Positions 24,701 through 36,244 of a stretch of 64,000 nucleotides of DNA are shown here, in pieces. The translations under genes and the position numbers were made by a program. Source of the stretch: Rhizophagus irregularis (taxonomy: Eukaryota > Glomeromycota > Glomeromycetes > Glomerales > Glomeraceae); contig NC_089454.1 of the NCBI RefSeq assembly GCF_026210795.1, forward strand, positions 2,480,001 to 2,544,000, read 5' to 3'. Below the pieces are notes generated by a model. That model was not told the origin of the DNA and made no database searches. It worked only from the letters and a program-made list of their open reading frames with translations. Within the stretch, counting starts at the first letter, position 1; every line of letters starts with the position of its first letter.

Positions 24701-26729
24701 AATCTGCATGATTAGATAATGAATTTTCGTCTCTTAATGCTACAACACCAAAATATATTGAATATAAATCAGATTTACTTATAGAAACATAATTATTATT
24801 AAAAGCGTTATTAGGTCTTGTTTGTTTAGAATCTGGATTTGGTAGTAAGATAGCAATTAAACTACCAGTTAATAATTTTTTTGTTTTTTCCCAATATTCT
24901 TTTCTACCTCTTTGATTCCCTGAATTACGAAATCTTGGAGAGTTGAATCTTACAGTACAATAAAATCCTTTCTTTTTATTACAACTAATTCTAACGAATT
25001 GTACATGAGTATATACTTGTAAATCACCATTATCACTTATTCCATTATTATATTTAAATCTACCTCCTCTTTCTTGTATTTTCTTTAATTCCGCAGATAG
25101 TTTACTATTATTGTTAGGTGATGACCAATCTTTTAATAACGCATTTAAGAAATTATAAATACCTCCGCGAATAGGATTTAACATATCTTCTCTTAAAAGA
25201 CGAAATTGTGTATCAAGTAACCTACTTACACCATAAGGTAAAAAGTGTAATGAATCAGTAAGTGTAGAAGGTAAAAAAGGTTTTCGTTCACATAAAACTT
25301 CTTCTCTGGTAGGAATAATTGATATTTTCTCAATTTCAACAAAATCATTATCATGCCTTTGACCTTCTTTTGATAATTCTCCTGGTGGATCATAAATTCT
25401 TTTTGCATCAACTTTTCTAGCCAATTCTTTATAATATAATCGAGTTAAATCTTTTGGATCAGGATTTTGTTCAAATATTAAATTGGTACGACCATTATTT
25501 AACATTTTATTCATGGTTTTCATCTCTTTTTCTAATATAGTGAAAAAATATTCTCTAGTTTCTAAATCATCAATTAATGGATCTGTTGAACTGAAAAATA
25601 GTCGTTGTTGATTGATTGTTTGTTGATAAGTAGTTTTTAATCGTTGTAAATCGTGGAAAATTTTATGCATAGTTTCATTAACGGATGCTTCTTTGATACG
25701 ACGTAATAATTCTGTTAGAAGTCTTACGATTATTAAGAAAAATATTCCTAAACTTTTTTAATAAAAAATATAGAATTAGTACATTAGATAAATAATATAG
25801 TTATGCGCTATACATTACTACTTACGAGGATGGAATAAATGCGTAACGTTCGCGTGCTAGCAATGCTTCAGCGTTAACTACACGATCTACAACTGAATTA
25901 CGCCCCAACAACATCTCCAACATTTTCATCACATTATTATAAAGAAATTGTTCCTTCATTTTAAAAGTAAAGTATTTAATCATTAGAATACATAATACAC
26001 ATAACATTTAATAAGTTAAAAAAAAAATAAACTTACAAGGTTTGTATAAACGGCCGTAAAGATGGCATGAACGTATTTTTCCAAATTACAATCAGTAATC
26101 GCAGTTCTAGTCAATAAACCCAATAAAGGTAATATAACATATTGGAATGATAATACATCATCTCTAAGACCCGCATCACATGACATTGGAAAATTCATAA
26201 TTTCTCTCAATCTCCTAAGACCACTTTCAGGATTACCTAATTCTGATACAATTTCTTCTACTTTATAACCGGTTTTAGAATCCGTTGCTACTAAAGCGGA
26301 ACTAACAAAAAATCTAACATCATTTTGATTCCAAGGACCATCCTTTTTTAATACTCTCTTCCAAATATGTTTAATAGGATCCCCATTAGTAATAAAAATT
26401 ATTTTATCACTACCTTTATATGATAATTCTGATGAACTAAAATTTGCAATAGTGGTTTCTTGTTGTGATTGTCTTATTTGAGGAATAGTTAATCTTGGTG
26501 GAGGTGGTGTAGGTGGTGTATTGTTACGATTATTATCACCTCGTCTATTATTTCCACGTCCTCTACCACCACCACGTCCTCCACCACCACCACGTCCACC
26601 ACGTCCTCCTCCACCACCACGTCCTCCACGACCAGAGTTGCCTCTATTATTTCCTCTACCACCTCTATTGGAATTTAATCCACCGCCATCACCGTTATCA
26701 TTATTAGGACCAAATAATATTCTGTCCAT
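18792..26729 (-). CDS. ZNFX1-type RNA helicase with NFX1 zinc fingers and RZ-like end (gene A)
   Basis: Exons in coding order: 26729-26037, 25953-25826, 25752-24188, 24079-24032, 23969-23833, 23713-21191, 21122-20609, 20507-19859, 19777-19059, 18976-18945, 18857-18792. Phases join throughout and give 2357 residues (human ZNFX1 is about 1900). N terminus: an RGG box (about 20-75), then a helical domain. Superfamily 1 UPF1-like helicase: Walker A GPPGTGKT 812-819, motif Ia FTNHALDQFLE, motif II CEEAGE 1153-1158, GDHNQLRP 1179-1186, DNFQGEE 1392-1398, SRAREGMYLIGN 1433-1444. Cys/His-rich NFX1-type fingers follow (about 1490-1860), then a RING-like CGHVFT...CPEC segment (exon 8), a helical part with an (SN)4 run, and an RZ-like end HWYECSKGHP. 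The usual ECG cysteine of the RZ motif is replaced by Phe (EEF). Family members (Hrr1, SAD-3, ZNFX-1) act in RNA silencing; the role here is inferred. Confidence 0.92.
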
Positions 26730-27926
26730 AATAACAAGCTTATTAACGAAAATTGATTGTGTTTTTGGAGTTATCCGATATTATCATGGAAAGCAGTTTT
26801 TTTTTTAAAAAAAAAAGTATCCAAAGAAAAACGTTATTTTCTTAAAAAAAAATCGAGAGAAAGAAAGAAAAAAAAAAAAGAAATTGATAAGTCTTATAAA
26901 TGCTTTTTTTTTATTTATTTGTAATATATTAAATTGACATGTAAATAAAAGTAAGGTTTGCATACTACATGCATATAAGATCCATTCATTGGTCACCTAA
27001 AATGTAAATTTCAGGTGTGAAAAACATACGTTTTAAATCAATACGTAGAAGGATGTTGTGTAACAGTAATGCCACATTAACTTTGAATTTTTTATGGTAA
27101 TTTTACTATCAATAAAAAAAAAGCCACCAAATTTTTGTATCACATGAATTTTAGCCTTAAAAATTTTTGACAAAAAATGCCAATTCTTTTCTCTACAAAG
27201 TCAAAGTTAATTAATTAATTATTCTCAAATTAGAAAATTCATTTTAAAAAATTCGGAATGATCTCAGAATGAAAATAATTTTTTATTTCATGTGAAACAA
27301 ATTAAATTAATTATTAGTTATTGATATTCTAAAAACATTATTATTAATTAATACTTTTTTAAATAGGGGGAGACGTTAAGAAGTCTCGTTATTGTTCACA
27401 AATATAGTTAGTAGATCAATTTTGTTTACCAAAATTTACCAAAATAGCGATTAAAATAAAAAATCATTAAACTTTACGCACAAGTTGTGCCACACTAACA
27501 ATGGGTTATATAAAAAGATATTGTTTATATATTTTGTTTTTACTATATATAAGCAATTAATTGACTTTTACTTAACTACAAATTAAGAAATCATAATTAC
27601 TAATTTCTTTATTGCTAATAGCAGATAGGGGGTAAATTACAGTTGTAACTTTGTAACGCCAAAAATTAGGAAAGGGTTGCTAATTGTAGTAATCGTTTTA
27701 CAAATTGCTTATATAATTATATTAGTAATATTATAAAATTTTATAAAACCATATATTGCATGTTTAAAGCTGATCATCAAAAATGTGCTAACAACCATTC
27801 TAACCTCAGATTTGTTACCCAGGCATTATTGCGTCCAAAATTCAAAACTTGGGGCAATCCTACGCCCGAAGTTTAAATTTTTTTCAACGAAAATTAAACC
27901 TTAAAATATGTTTATTATAACATATA
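26730..27926. other. Upstream region of gene A and intergenic DNA
   Basis: Immediately upstream of the gene A start lie A/T homopolymer runs (26800-26910). A TAA in frame precedes the chosen ATG by about 17 codons. No promoter motif can be named. The rest is AT-rich without frames. Confidence 0.45.
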
Positions 27927-28440
27927 CACAGTGAAATTCGATAAACCGGATCTTCGATAAACCGGATTTGGCCCTAAACCGGACTTTTTTGCTGGAACCA
28001 AATCACGTATATTAAAATAGTTTCGATATACCGGAGTTTACTAGTAAAAGCTCGATATTCGATATAACGGATCAATTTTCTAACCAGCTATAGTAAAAAT
28101 GATTCGATAAACCGGATCACGTGATCATTAACCAATAAAATTTAAGTAACGTGATGCGGTAAATCTTAATTTTGGCCAGAATTATAAAAATCTTAATTCC
28201 GGCCGAAGTTATATATTACTTATATATTCAATTAAAAATATTTTATATTCATTTTCAACTTAAAACTAAGATGAAAAATTAAAATATAGTGTATTTTAAT
28301 TTTATTAGCATGAATTCTTTAAAAAAATTCAGTATAATAGATTTCCAATATACCGAAATTTTTTTCGCTATACCGGATATCCCGATAAACCGGATATTTT
28401 TAGTGGAACCGATAGATCCGGTTTATCGAATTTCACTGTG
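27927..28440. mobile_element. 514 bp pogo/Tc1-like TIR element with TA target duplication
   Basis: Perfect 26 bp terminal inverted repeats starting CACAGTGAAATTCGATAAAC, flanked by TA at 27925-27926 and 28441-28442. Words of the type CGATAAACCGGAT and CGATATACCGGA are repeated inside both ends, as in pogo/Fot-like and other Tc1-mariner elements. No transposase frame is present, so it is a non-autonomous copy. Confidence 0.85.
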
Positions 28441-28638
28441 TATAAATATTATTTGTATCCATAATAAAATTTAATTATAAGTTTAACAATGAATGGAAAT
28501 CTTCTACAAAGTCAAATATCGCCATCCTATTTTGTATTTGTTGGTGATAATAAAATGTAATGTACCAATATCATTTTAATTCAGTCGATTTTAATCATGT
28601 TAATATTAATGTTTATATAATTATAGTACGATACCAAC

Positions 28639-28933
28639 GTTGAATAAGGACCTGGAAAACTATATATAAAGGTTACCGCCAAAAAATCAAAAAAAAATAG
28701 GAGTGCGAACCATAATATGATTGGTTGTTTTGCTGTTTACTCACATGTATCTATTTCAAATATAGTAATAGGGCCAAGAAAGGAAAGATTTTCACAAAAA
28801 AATTCTTATTGTTGCGAACCAACACGTGACTTTTACTAATTAATTTGGCGGTGACCTTTTTGAAAATTAATTATAGCCTCGAATCATGTTTGGCGGTAAC
28901 CCCTATTAGAAGTTTTCCAGGTCCTGTTGAATA
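28639..28933. mobile_element. hAT-like MITE with 8 bp target duplication GTTGAATA
   Basis: The element body is 28647-28925 (279 bp), beginning AGGACCTGGAAAAC and ending GTTTTCCAGGTCCT. The inverted ends continue with GGTTACCGCCAAA. It is flanked by identical 8 bp direct repeats GTTGAATA at 28639-28646 and 28926-28933, the length typical of hAT insertions. It has no coding capacity. Confidence 0.85.
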
Positions 28934-29624
28934 GCATAATTTAACCAAAATTTCTTTTTCATTTGAGTATCACGCACAGACCACTATTCATTTAGATAAC
29001 TTCGGGTTAGTGGTTGCAACTCGAAACTAATGGGACACGTCGAAGAGTCCATAATTTTATCATCTGGAAATAACTAGTAGTAATATACATATAACACCAT
29101 ATACAGTAACTATCTGATGTTAAGAATTCGTAAATAAATTAAATTAATTCTAAAAATAAAGATTTACCACAAAAAAAATGTATAATAGCTCAATAATCAA
29201 CATCATCTTTATTACTACTATTATAATCTGTCGTTTTGAATAAGCTAATAAAATTAATCAATTCATATAGATCACCTTACCTACTTTTTTGATGGAACTA
29301 AATATTTGATTATAAATTTTTTAACATAAAACCTTAATTATTTTCTTCGTCATAAATGTATGACGTAGGTTTTGTTAAATTACTAGATGCAAATAGTATA
29401 TATAGCATACAGTCGACTACGACTCTACGAACCTGCTGTTTATACCGAACCCTCGCTATAAATCCAGAACCGATTTTTTATAAATAATTTCACTGGATAT
29501 AACGAACTTTTAATAAAACACACTATATAACTAAGTCCTATATACAGTATCAGCTATCTTTCCATAATCGAACGGTCATGTGACTATATAGTAGTCCAGA
29601 ACAAATTTATAGTGCTGCCCAGAA
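28934..29624. other. Intergenic with a possible pogo-element remnant
   Basis: Near 29445-29520 the words CCCTCGCTATAAATCCAGAACC and CACTGGATATAACGAAC resemble pogo-type terminal sequence, but no paired inverted ends are found. Nothing else is recognised. Confidence 0.35.
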
Positions 29625-30580
29625 TTACTAGTAATTTTTTAAAGCTATAAATATCAGAAGATAGTGTATATAACTCCTGCTGGGCAATATATGGTAATAC
29701 TCCACATATTTTATCATCCGATTTTTGTTTATTTGATAGTCCAGATAATCCAAAATCTGTAATACGAGAAATGTTAGCATTTTATAAAATATTTCCACTA
29801 TGAAAATCTTTATGAAAATATCCAAACATTTAAGGCCAAATGTTAAACTCTCTAAATATCTAGTTTTATCTTTCCACAAAATATTATTGAAATTGTGAAA
29901 AAAAAATTCTTAAATTTCCTTGATCCGAAATTCCAAAATCATCATAAATCCACCAGTTTCAGGATCTTTTGTCATTTCATAAAATTTTAATGAAATAGCA
30001 TTGATTGATAATGTATTTTAGGCTATTATTTTGCATTAAAAATTATTAATTAAACATTTTAATGATCATTAAATATTAATTTAGATATGTAAACTGAAGT
30101 CAATACTAAACATACTACTTCATTTAAATATTCAGCTGACGTATTCCGTGATCCATTTAACCTTTTCAAAGCAACTTTGATATGTTTAGGGTCTTCTTTT
30201 ATTCAACTTAAATCATCTTGTATTGTATATTCCGCTTTACCATCAATCCATATTGCAGAATACACTTTTGAAAATCCACCTACACCAATTTGTTTTACGT
30301 CTTAAAACCGATAAATGATCATCTTTCTAGTTTTTATTCCGAAGAAACCCAGTCACGTGATCATTTTTCTGAAAAATTTTTTATAGGGCTTTAACTTTAA
30401 ATCTATCAAATGGTACACATTCAAGAAATGTAGCCAAATGAAAAGTATCTCGTTCATTAAAAATTGTACCCTTGATAAATTTATCAATGTCGTTATTTCC
30501 GCTGGTTCATCCTTCAATTATGCAACGAGGATCACATTCTTTACACCATAATTGGATTGTTGCAATAAGAACTAAATTAG
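29625..30580 (-). pseudogene. Protein kinase pseudogene 1
   Basis: Read on the minus strand from about 30580: LWCKECDPRCIIEG then a stop, HLATFLECVPFDRFK, an inserted CCCTATAAAA-type sequence (about 30305-30388), KQIGVGGFSKVYSAIW (Gly-rich loop), a stop in DDLS-IKEDP, VALKRLNGS (ATP lysine), SAEYLNEV, an intron region, FYEMTKDPETGGFMMI, frame changes, FHNFNNILWKDKTRYLESL, a broken catalytic loop (IKIFIVEIFYK where HKDFHSGNILYK is expected), QILDYLDYQINKN and VEYYHILP. At least two stops and several frameshifts. It is a close relative of the pseudogene at 38.5 kb on the other strand. Confidence 0.75.
30305..30388. mobile_element. CCCTATAAAA-type fragment inserted in kinase pseudogene 1
   Basis: Ends in TTTTTTATAGGG at 30388, like the elements at 305-489 and 16995-17289. 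It lies exactly between the pseudogene parts that are contiguous in the 38.5 kb relative (...DRFK and ...QIGVGG). It includes GTCACGTGATC. The second end is not clear, so it may be a partial element. Confidence 0.45.
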
Positions 30581-31512
30581 GATTTTTTTAAAGACATTTA
30601 ATTTACTAAATAAGGACTTGAATTTAATTAGTAATGGATGGATATTCTAGTAGAAAATTTGTTGGGTTTATTGGCGTTAGTTGAGTTACATTATATTTTC
30701 TAATCAATGAAGATAAAAAAGGAATTGGGAATAGTTAAATTTTGTATCACAGTAATCAAACCATTTATTTTAAGTTGATCACGTTTCTTGCTACATTATT
30801 AATATAGCAATCTAATCTATGGAGGCTGTGGAGGCTGAAAGAAATATAATTTTGTGTGCCAGAACAACATCACCAAATAGTAGATCAGCAATTAATTTAA
30901 GACTTTTTTTTATTTTTTTTTTTATAAATTGAAAAGCAATGAAGTGTATGGTGAAATATTTTAAATAATTTCCTACAATTCTACCATTTATAAATTAGTC
31001 AAAACTCAATGTTTACATGCATTTTCTTGTCAAAGTGATACACTTTATCATAACTTTTAAGTATCAGAAGATTTCGTTACTATTAAAATTTTAATAAAAA
31101 AAAATTATCGTTGTATTCTAACTGTTTAAAGAATAATTAAGTAGTTAGATTTATATAGTGTTTAAAAAAAATTTCTAATATATTACATACAGTACTGTGC
31201 ACAAACTTTTTAATTAGATTCTTTGCATATTTCACGGACTTTTTCTTTACAAAACGTTACATTGGATAGAATAAATCTTGACAGTATAATATATGATATC
31301 ATAAGATAAGATACAATTTTTATTTTATTTTTTATAACAAATTAGGATATTAAAATATAACAAAAGAATTAGAAAAATGTTAGATTAAAAAATTTTATAC
31401 TAAACACTATCAACAGTGTTTCTTTCAAATTAATCATGGTTCTAAAACAATAACTGAAAAATACACAGCAATTAAAAATTAAATTTTATCCGAGTTGGGT
31501 TAATTTCATGAC
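30581..31512. other. Intergenic, no gene seen
   Basis: AT-rich DNA. The segment next to the pseudogene may hold further unrecognisable kinase N-terminal sequence. Nothing else is supported. Confidence 0.45.
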
Positions 31513-33060
31513 TTTTATCCATCTGTGGTTAAATTTTCTGTTAAATCGATGAAATATTGTGCTGATGATATTTTTTCAAATGAAATGTACCACAAAAAGA
31601 TTCCAAATTTGAAGTATAGTAACCAGCGGTATCCCTAGTTAAAATCTAAACAAATTTACATTATGTTAGCATATATCATAATCAAGTATGCTCATAACAT
31701 AGAAATATGTGTCATTTCCATGGGCACCACGACCTGCCCTCCCATATGAGTCAGCTTGTGGAACCTCCTACGTGGCATCATAGTAGTTACGACTTAGTGC
31801 ACAAAGCAGATGACTACTAGCCAATAGCATATGGTACGTACTACGAGAACATAAACCCCTATGTTATAACACTCAAAAACAACGCATGCCCATAAAACAA
31901 GTAGAACCATACGACGGAAATACTCGCCCTAAATCCTGTTAGAATATTATTATTCTAAATGATTTGCCGTCCGTGACTTTGATATGCATCATACCCGTGA
32001 ATTTAGATCAGAGATTTTATCCATCTGTGGTTAAATTTTCTGTTAAATTGATGAAATGATTATGTTGATGATATTTTCCAAATAAAATGTACCACAAAAA
32101 GATCCAAATTCGAAGTATAGTAACTAGCGTTATTCCCAGTTAAAATCTAAACAAATTTACATTATGTTAGCATATATCATAATCAAGTATGCTCATAACA
32201 TAGAAATATGTGTCATTTCCATGGGCACCACGACCTGCCCTCCCATATGAGTCAGCTTGTGGAACCTCCTACGTGGCATCATAGTAGTTACGACTTTGTG
32301 CACAAAGCAGATGACTACTAGCCAATAGCATATGGTACGTACTACGAGCACATAAACCCCTATGTTATAACACTCAAAAACAACGCACGCCCATAAAACA
32401 AGTAGGACCATACGACGGAAATACTTGCCTTAAATCCTGTTAGAATATTATTATTCTAAATGATTTGCTGTCCGTGACTTTGATATGCATCATATCCGTG
32501 AATTTAGATCAGGGATTTTATCCATCTGTGGTTAAATTTTCTGTTAAATTGATGAAATGATTATGTTGATGATATTTTCCAAATAAAATGTACCACAAAA
32601 AGATCCAAATTCGAAGTATAGTAACTAGCGTTATTCCTAGTTAAAATCTAAACAAATTTACATTATGTTAGCATATATCATAATCAAGTATGCTCATAAC
32701 ATAGAAATATGTGTCATTTCCATGGGCACCACGACCTGCCCTCCCATATGAGTCAGCTTGTGGAACCTCCTACGTGGCATCATAGTAGTTACGACTTTGT
32801 GCACAAAGCAGATGACTACTAGCCAATAGCATATGGTACGTACTACGAGCACATAAACCCCTATGTTATAACACTCAAAAACAACGCACGCCCATAAAAC
32901 AAGTAGAACCATACGACGGAAATACTTGCCTTAATTCCTCTTAAAGTATAATAATTCTAAATAAACAATGATAGATGTCTGGTTCCTTTTTCCGATGATT
33001 TGCTGTCCCGTACTTTAATATGCATCACAATACCGTGATCTTATATCAGGGATTATAAAG
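31513..33060. repeat. Three tandem copies of a 501 bp unit
   Basis: Unit starts (TTTTATCCATCTGTGGTT) fall at 31513, 32014 and 32515, exactly 501 bases apart. The word GTCATTTCCATGGGCACC recurs at 31711, 32212 and 32713. Copies 2 and 3 are almost identical. Copy 1 differs more, and the last about 130 bases of copy 3 diverge and carry an insertion. The 72-codon minus-strand frame in each of copies 2 and 3 has no recognisable product. A related piece lies at about 58958-59010 in inverted orientation. Confidence 0.9.
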
Positions 33061-34416
33061 TTGTACCCATAAAGAAAAGAAATATGAAAAAATGTGTTCG
33101 CATTCTTGTAAGTCTATCGTCGACAGTGTTGATTTACTACAGGAAGCAAAAAAAAGCAATCGTGTTATAATAAATTAAATTAAATATACTATATATTGCT
33201 CTTCCTATACGATGTCTTTTTTACCTTTGGTCTTCTTTATCTTTGTACTTTTCTCTTCCATCTCAAAGGGCCAAAATATCGGCTCTTTTACTCTCGTTTT
33301 TATTTCAGATGATTAGACTGCTAGGGTTATTTACGATTATTTATGAATGGAGGATATAAATAATCGTATTAAAAAAAGAATGAGACAGAAGAAAAAATAT
33401 TTTTTGCTTAGGAGATATAATTTATATATCCTTTTTTGAGTAATCTTATTCATCTTGTATGATATTATATAATTATCGAGTCATATAATTAAATTACGCA
33501 GTAATTTTAGTTTGAGTCATGAAAATTTTTTTTTACGCATAATATGATTTATGACGTACAGTTGACTGGGACATTTCTGAATATAACTCATCGTGACTAA
33601 TAATAAAATAATCTCTTGATCGCAATTATTATTGTGCGAACAAATATCGTAAAATTTAAATATGGTGTATTTTAATATCCGGAGAATATTAATATAAGAA
33701 ATAACGTAAAAATTATCAATTTTACCTATAAGGCGAAACCTTTCACCAACCACAAAACAGTTTCGCCTGCAACATTAGCTCCAATATGACGTTCACTTGC
33801 TAATAAATATTTGCGTTACTTTAGCACAAAATCTAAATTAGGGTATTCAAATATAAACCAACTGAAAGTGAAGTTAACATTCTAGAATTTTAATACGTCA
33901 TAAGATTCGAATATGATGTTGAATGTCATATTATTTAGATATTTCAAATTTTTTTATTCTTGAATTATTGTTCTTCAAGAATAAAGTTAAAAAACATTAT
34001 TTTAATATTTTTACTTTAGTTTATATAATAAAAAAAAAAAATTGATGAAAAACAAGATTTTGCAAATTAATTTCAGTCGCGATTCTTTGATAGATATTTC
34101 ATGTTACACAAAAATGCAACAGATGACCAGACACGTGTCAGATCAGTGAAATGTAAATCAGATTCTGAATGAAATTATAGTAATTTGATGTATATGGCTG
34201 AGCGATCAGTTAATCAAATCAAAACTCTATGTATCAGATAATAAAGCAGTGCAAAGCTATTAATTACTAATTACTTCATTGCCTATCTACTTTGTTTTCT
34301 TATTGTTCTCCGCTTTTAACTTAAGAAGTACGTTCACACCATACGCAAAGACTGGTTACTTGACTGGTAACTCTCGCAAACTGTGGCCGCTTGATTTCAA
34401 TTAATTATTGAAGGAC
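33061..34416. other. Intergenic, no gene seen
   Basis: AT-rich. No frame with recognisable content and no clear repeats. A minus-strand frame of 78 codons at 33517-33753 is not supported. Confidence 0.45.
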
Positions 34417-34806
34417 TTATTGCGGTTTTCAGAAATGTTGGCATTGATAGATTTTCAATATATTGTATATTTTGTGTTTTTGTGTTTTTCCGGACATTTT
34501 TGATGACAAATTCGGGACAATTTCCAGATATTTTCTGGACAAAAAAAACAAACAAAATATAATTTTTTCCCGGACATTTTCGATGACAATTTCTGGACAT
34601 TGCCTGGACATTTTCCAGATATTTTCCGGATATTTTACAGACAAAATATTGTATTTGTGTTTTGTATTTTGTGTTCTTTTTTGTCCGGAAAATATCTGGA
34701 AAATGTCCAGAAATTGTCATCAAAAATGTCCGGAAAAACACAAAAACACAAAATATACAATATATGGAAAATCTATCAATGCCAACATTTCTGAAAACCG
34801 CAATAA
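34417..34806. mobile_element. 390 bp palindromic foldback element
   Basis: Arms from TTATTGCGGTTTTCAGAAAT (34417) and ATTTCTGAAAACCGCAATAA (ending 34806) run inwards through GGCATTGATAGATTTTC, TATATTGTATATTTTGTG and a series of TTTTCCGGACATTTT words. Differences are few, and both strands read almost the same peptides. The inner words TCCGGAAAAT and TCCAGATATTTTC are shared with the 16995-17289 palindrome. Probably a foldback transposon or an inverted duplication. Confidence 0.8.
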
Positions 34807-34808
34807 CT

Positions 34809-34970
34809 CAGTGTTGGCATTTGGCCACGGCCAAGCCAATTTGTTTGGCCGATTTTCCAAAGCCAACGGCCAAAATTGACGGCCAAAGTTGATTGGGATT
34901 GGCCGCGGTCAAGAACTAAATCGGCCAAATCGGCCAAACATAATGTTAATCAATTGGCCAAATATTTAAT
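34809..34970. repeat. GGCCAA-rich cluster
   Basis: Starts CAGTGTTGGC, the same ten bases that begin the hAT-like element at 38655. It is followed by at least ten GGCCAA or GGCCGA-type words in both orientations (GGCCACGGCCAAGCC, CGGCCAAATCGGCCAAAC). This is how hAT subterminal repeat regions look. The matching second end was not found. Confidence 0.5.
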
Positions 34971-36244
34971 TCATTTTCATACTTAATTAATTAGAACAGT
35001 AAAAAATTGTTTTATAAAATTATTTTATTAAAATGTCTTAATTTTGGTGATTTTATTGAAGAATTAATAGGGAAAACAATTTTACTGAAGATATTTCAGA
35101 TTAATTGTAATTTTACAATTTTCAAAATAAATAAATTGACATAAATTTGAATAAATTTAATATTGGAATATAAATTACAAACCAACACTGACTTAACTGG
35201 CTTTAGAGTTTATAATGAACAATACATGTATTATATATAATAAAATATAGAATAATTCGATGGTGATATGTTTGAATTAAATAAATTTAATTATTTCTCT
35301 GCTGTTATAAATATAAAATTAGTAAAATTAGTAAAATCTTAGTTGTGAACAAATCAGATATTAATTTTAAATAAATTAAGTGAAAAGTTAGGACCAGACA
35401 AATAATATTTATTGATCATTTAGGATCATTTATTGAAGAAATTGATTATTTTTGATTTACCATATTTTGAAAATCTTGTACTTTTAATATGATTAAGTAC
35501 TATAACCCTACCACAAAGGACTTCCTAAGAAGTGTACTATGCTTTACCCATGAAAATTATGCATAGCACAATGCCGTACCATGACCAACCAGTCCTATTG
35601 CAGGACTGCAGCAAAAGCTGAGCTTACCAAAAGCAAGTGTTTATGCTCCAACCCTCACATAGTTATACTGCTCCAAAAAATTCCCGCGAGCCCTACAGTG
35701 AGACTGCAGAAAATCTGATGCTCACAGGCTTACAAAGTAGGCACACTATGCCCCATGCATAGCATCATGCTACTCCAACATGAATATTCCTAAACCTCTC
35801 CTCAACACCTAAGAAGCGGAAAAAGAAAAAGTGGTAGTTGAAATAAATGAAATTTTATATATTTACTTGTATATGAAGAAATATAAATTAATAGAGAAAT
35901 GATGTAATGACTCATATATTAAAAATTTTGTAATACACGTATAGACGCGAAAAACCATACTGTTATTGAACTAATACAATATCCGCGCATTTTTTGACTA
36001 GCCGATTTGATGCATCTCATTTGACTATATGAAATACTTACAAAATTGACGCACCTATACCTGGGAAGTTAGGCTAGACTTTAATATATCTTTCCAAAAA
36101 TCCGCGCATGTGATTTGGCTGTTTTATAATTTTATTTCACGTGATTTATAACACGCGATAGTCGCAAGCAAACCTTTGTTTTCGGGAGACTGTATACTAA
36201 AATTCGCAATTATAATGTAACTTTTAATATGAAAAAATAATATA
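34971..36244. other. Intergenic with a less AT-rich segment
   Basis: Between about 35500 and 35825 the base composition is clearly richer in G and C (CCAACCAGTCCTATTGCAGG, CTGCTCCAAAAAATTCCCGC) and short words such as GCATAGCA recur inverted (35563-35580, 35745-35770). No frame or known element is recognised; a SINE-like or captured fragment is possible. The flanks are AT-rich without features. Confidence 0.4.

Noticed and set aside
26513-26808. Plus-strand frames rich in His or Pro
   Set aside because: Antisense shadows of the GC-rich RGG-coding exon of helicase gene A.
32193-32912. Identical 72-codon minus-strand frames
   Set aside because: Product of the 501 bp tandem repeat; the first unit does not keep the same frame and no family is recognisable.
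34397-34892. Several frames on both strands with CPENIWKMSRNC-like peptides
   Set aside because: Same cause: they lie in the 390 bp palindrome and mirror each other.
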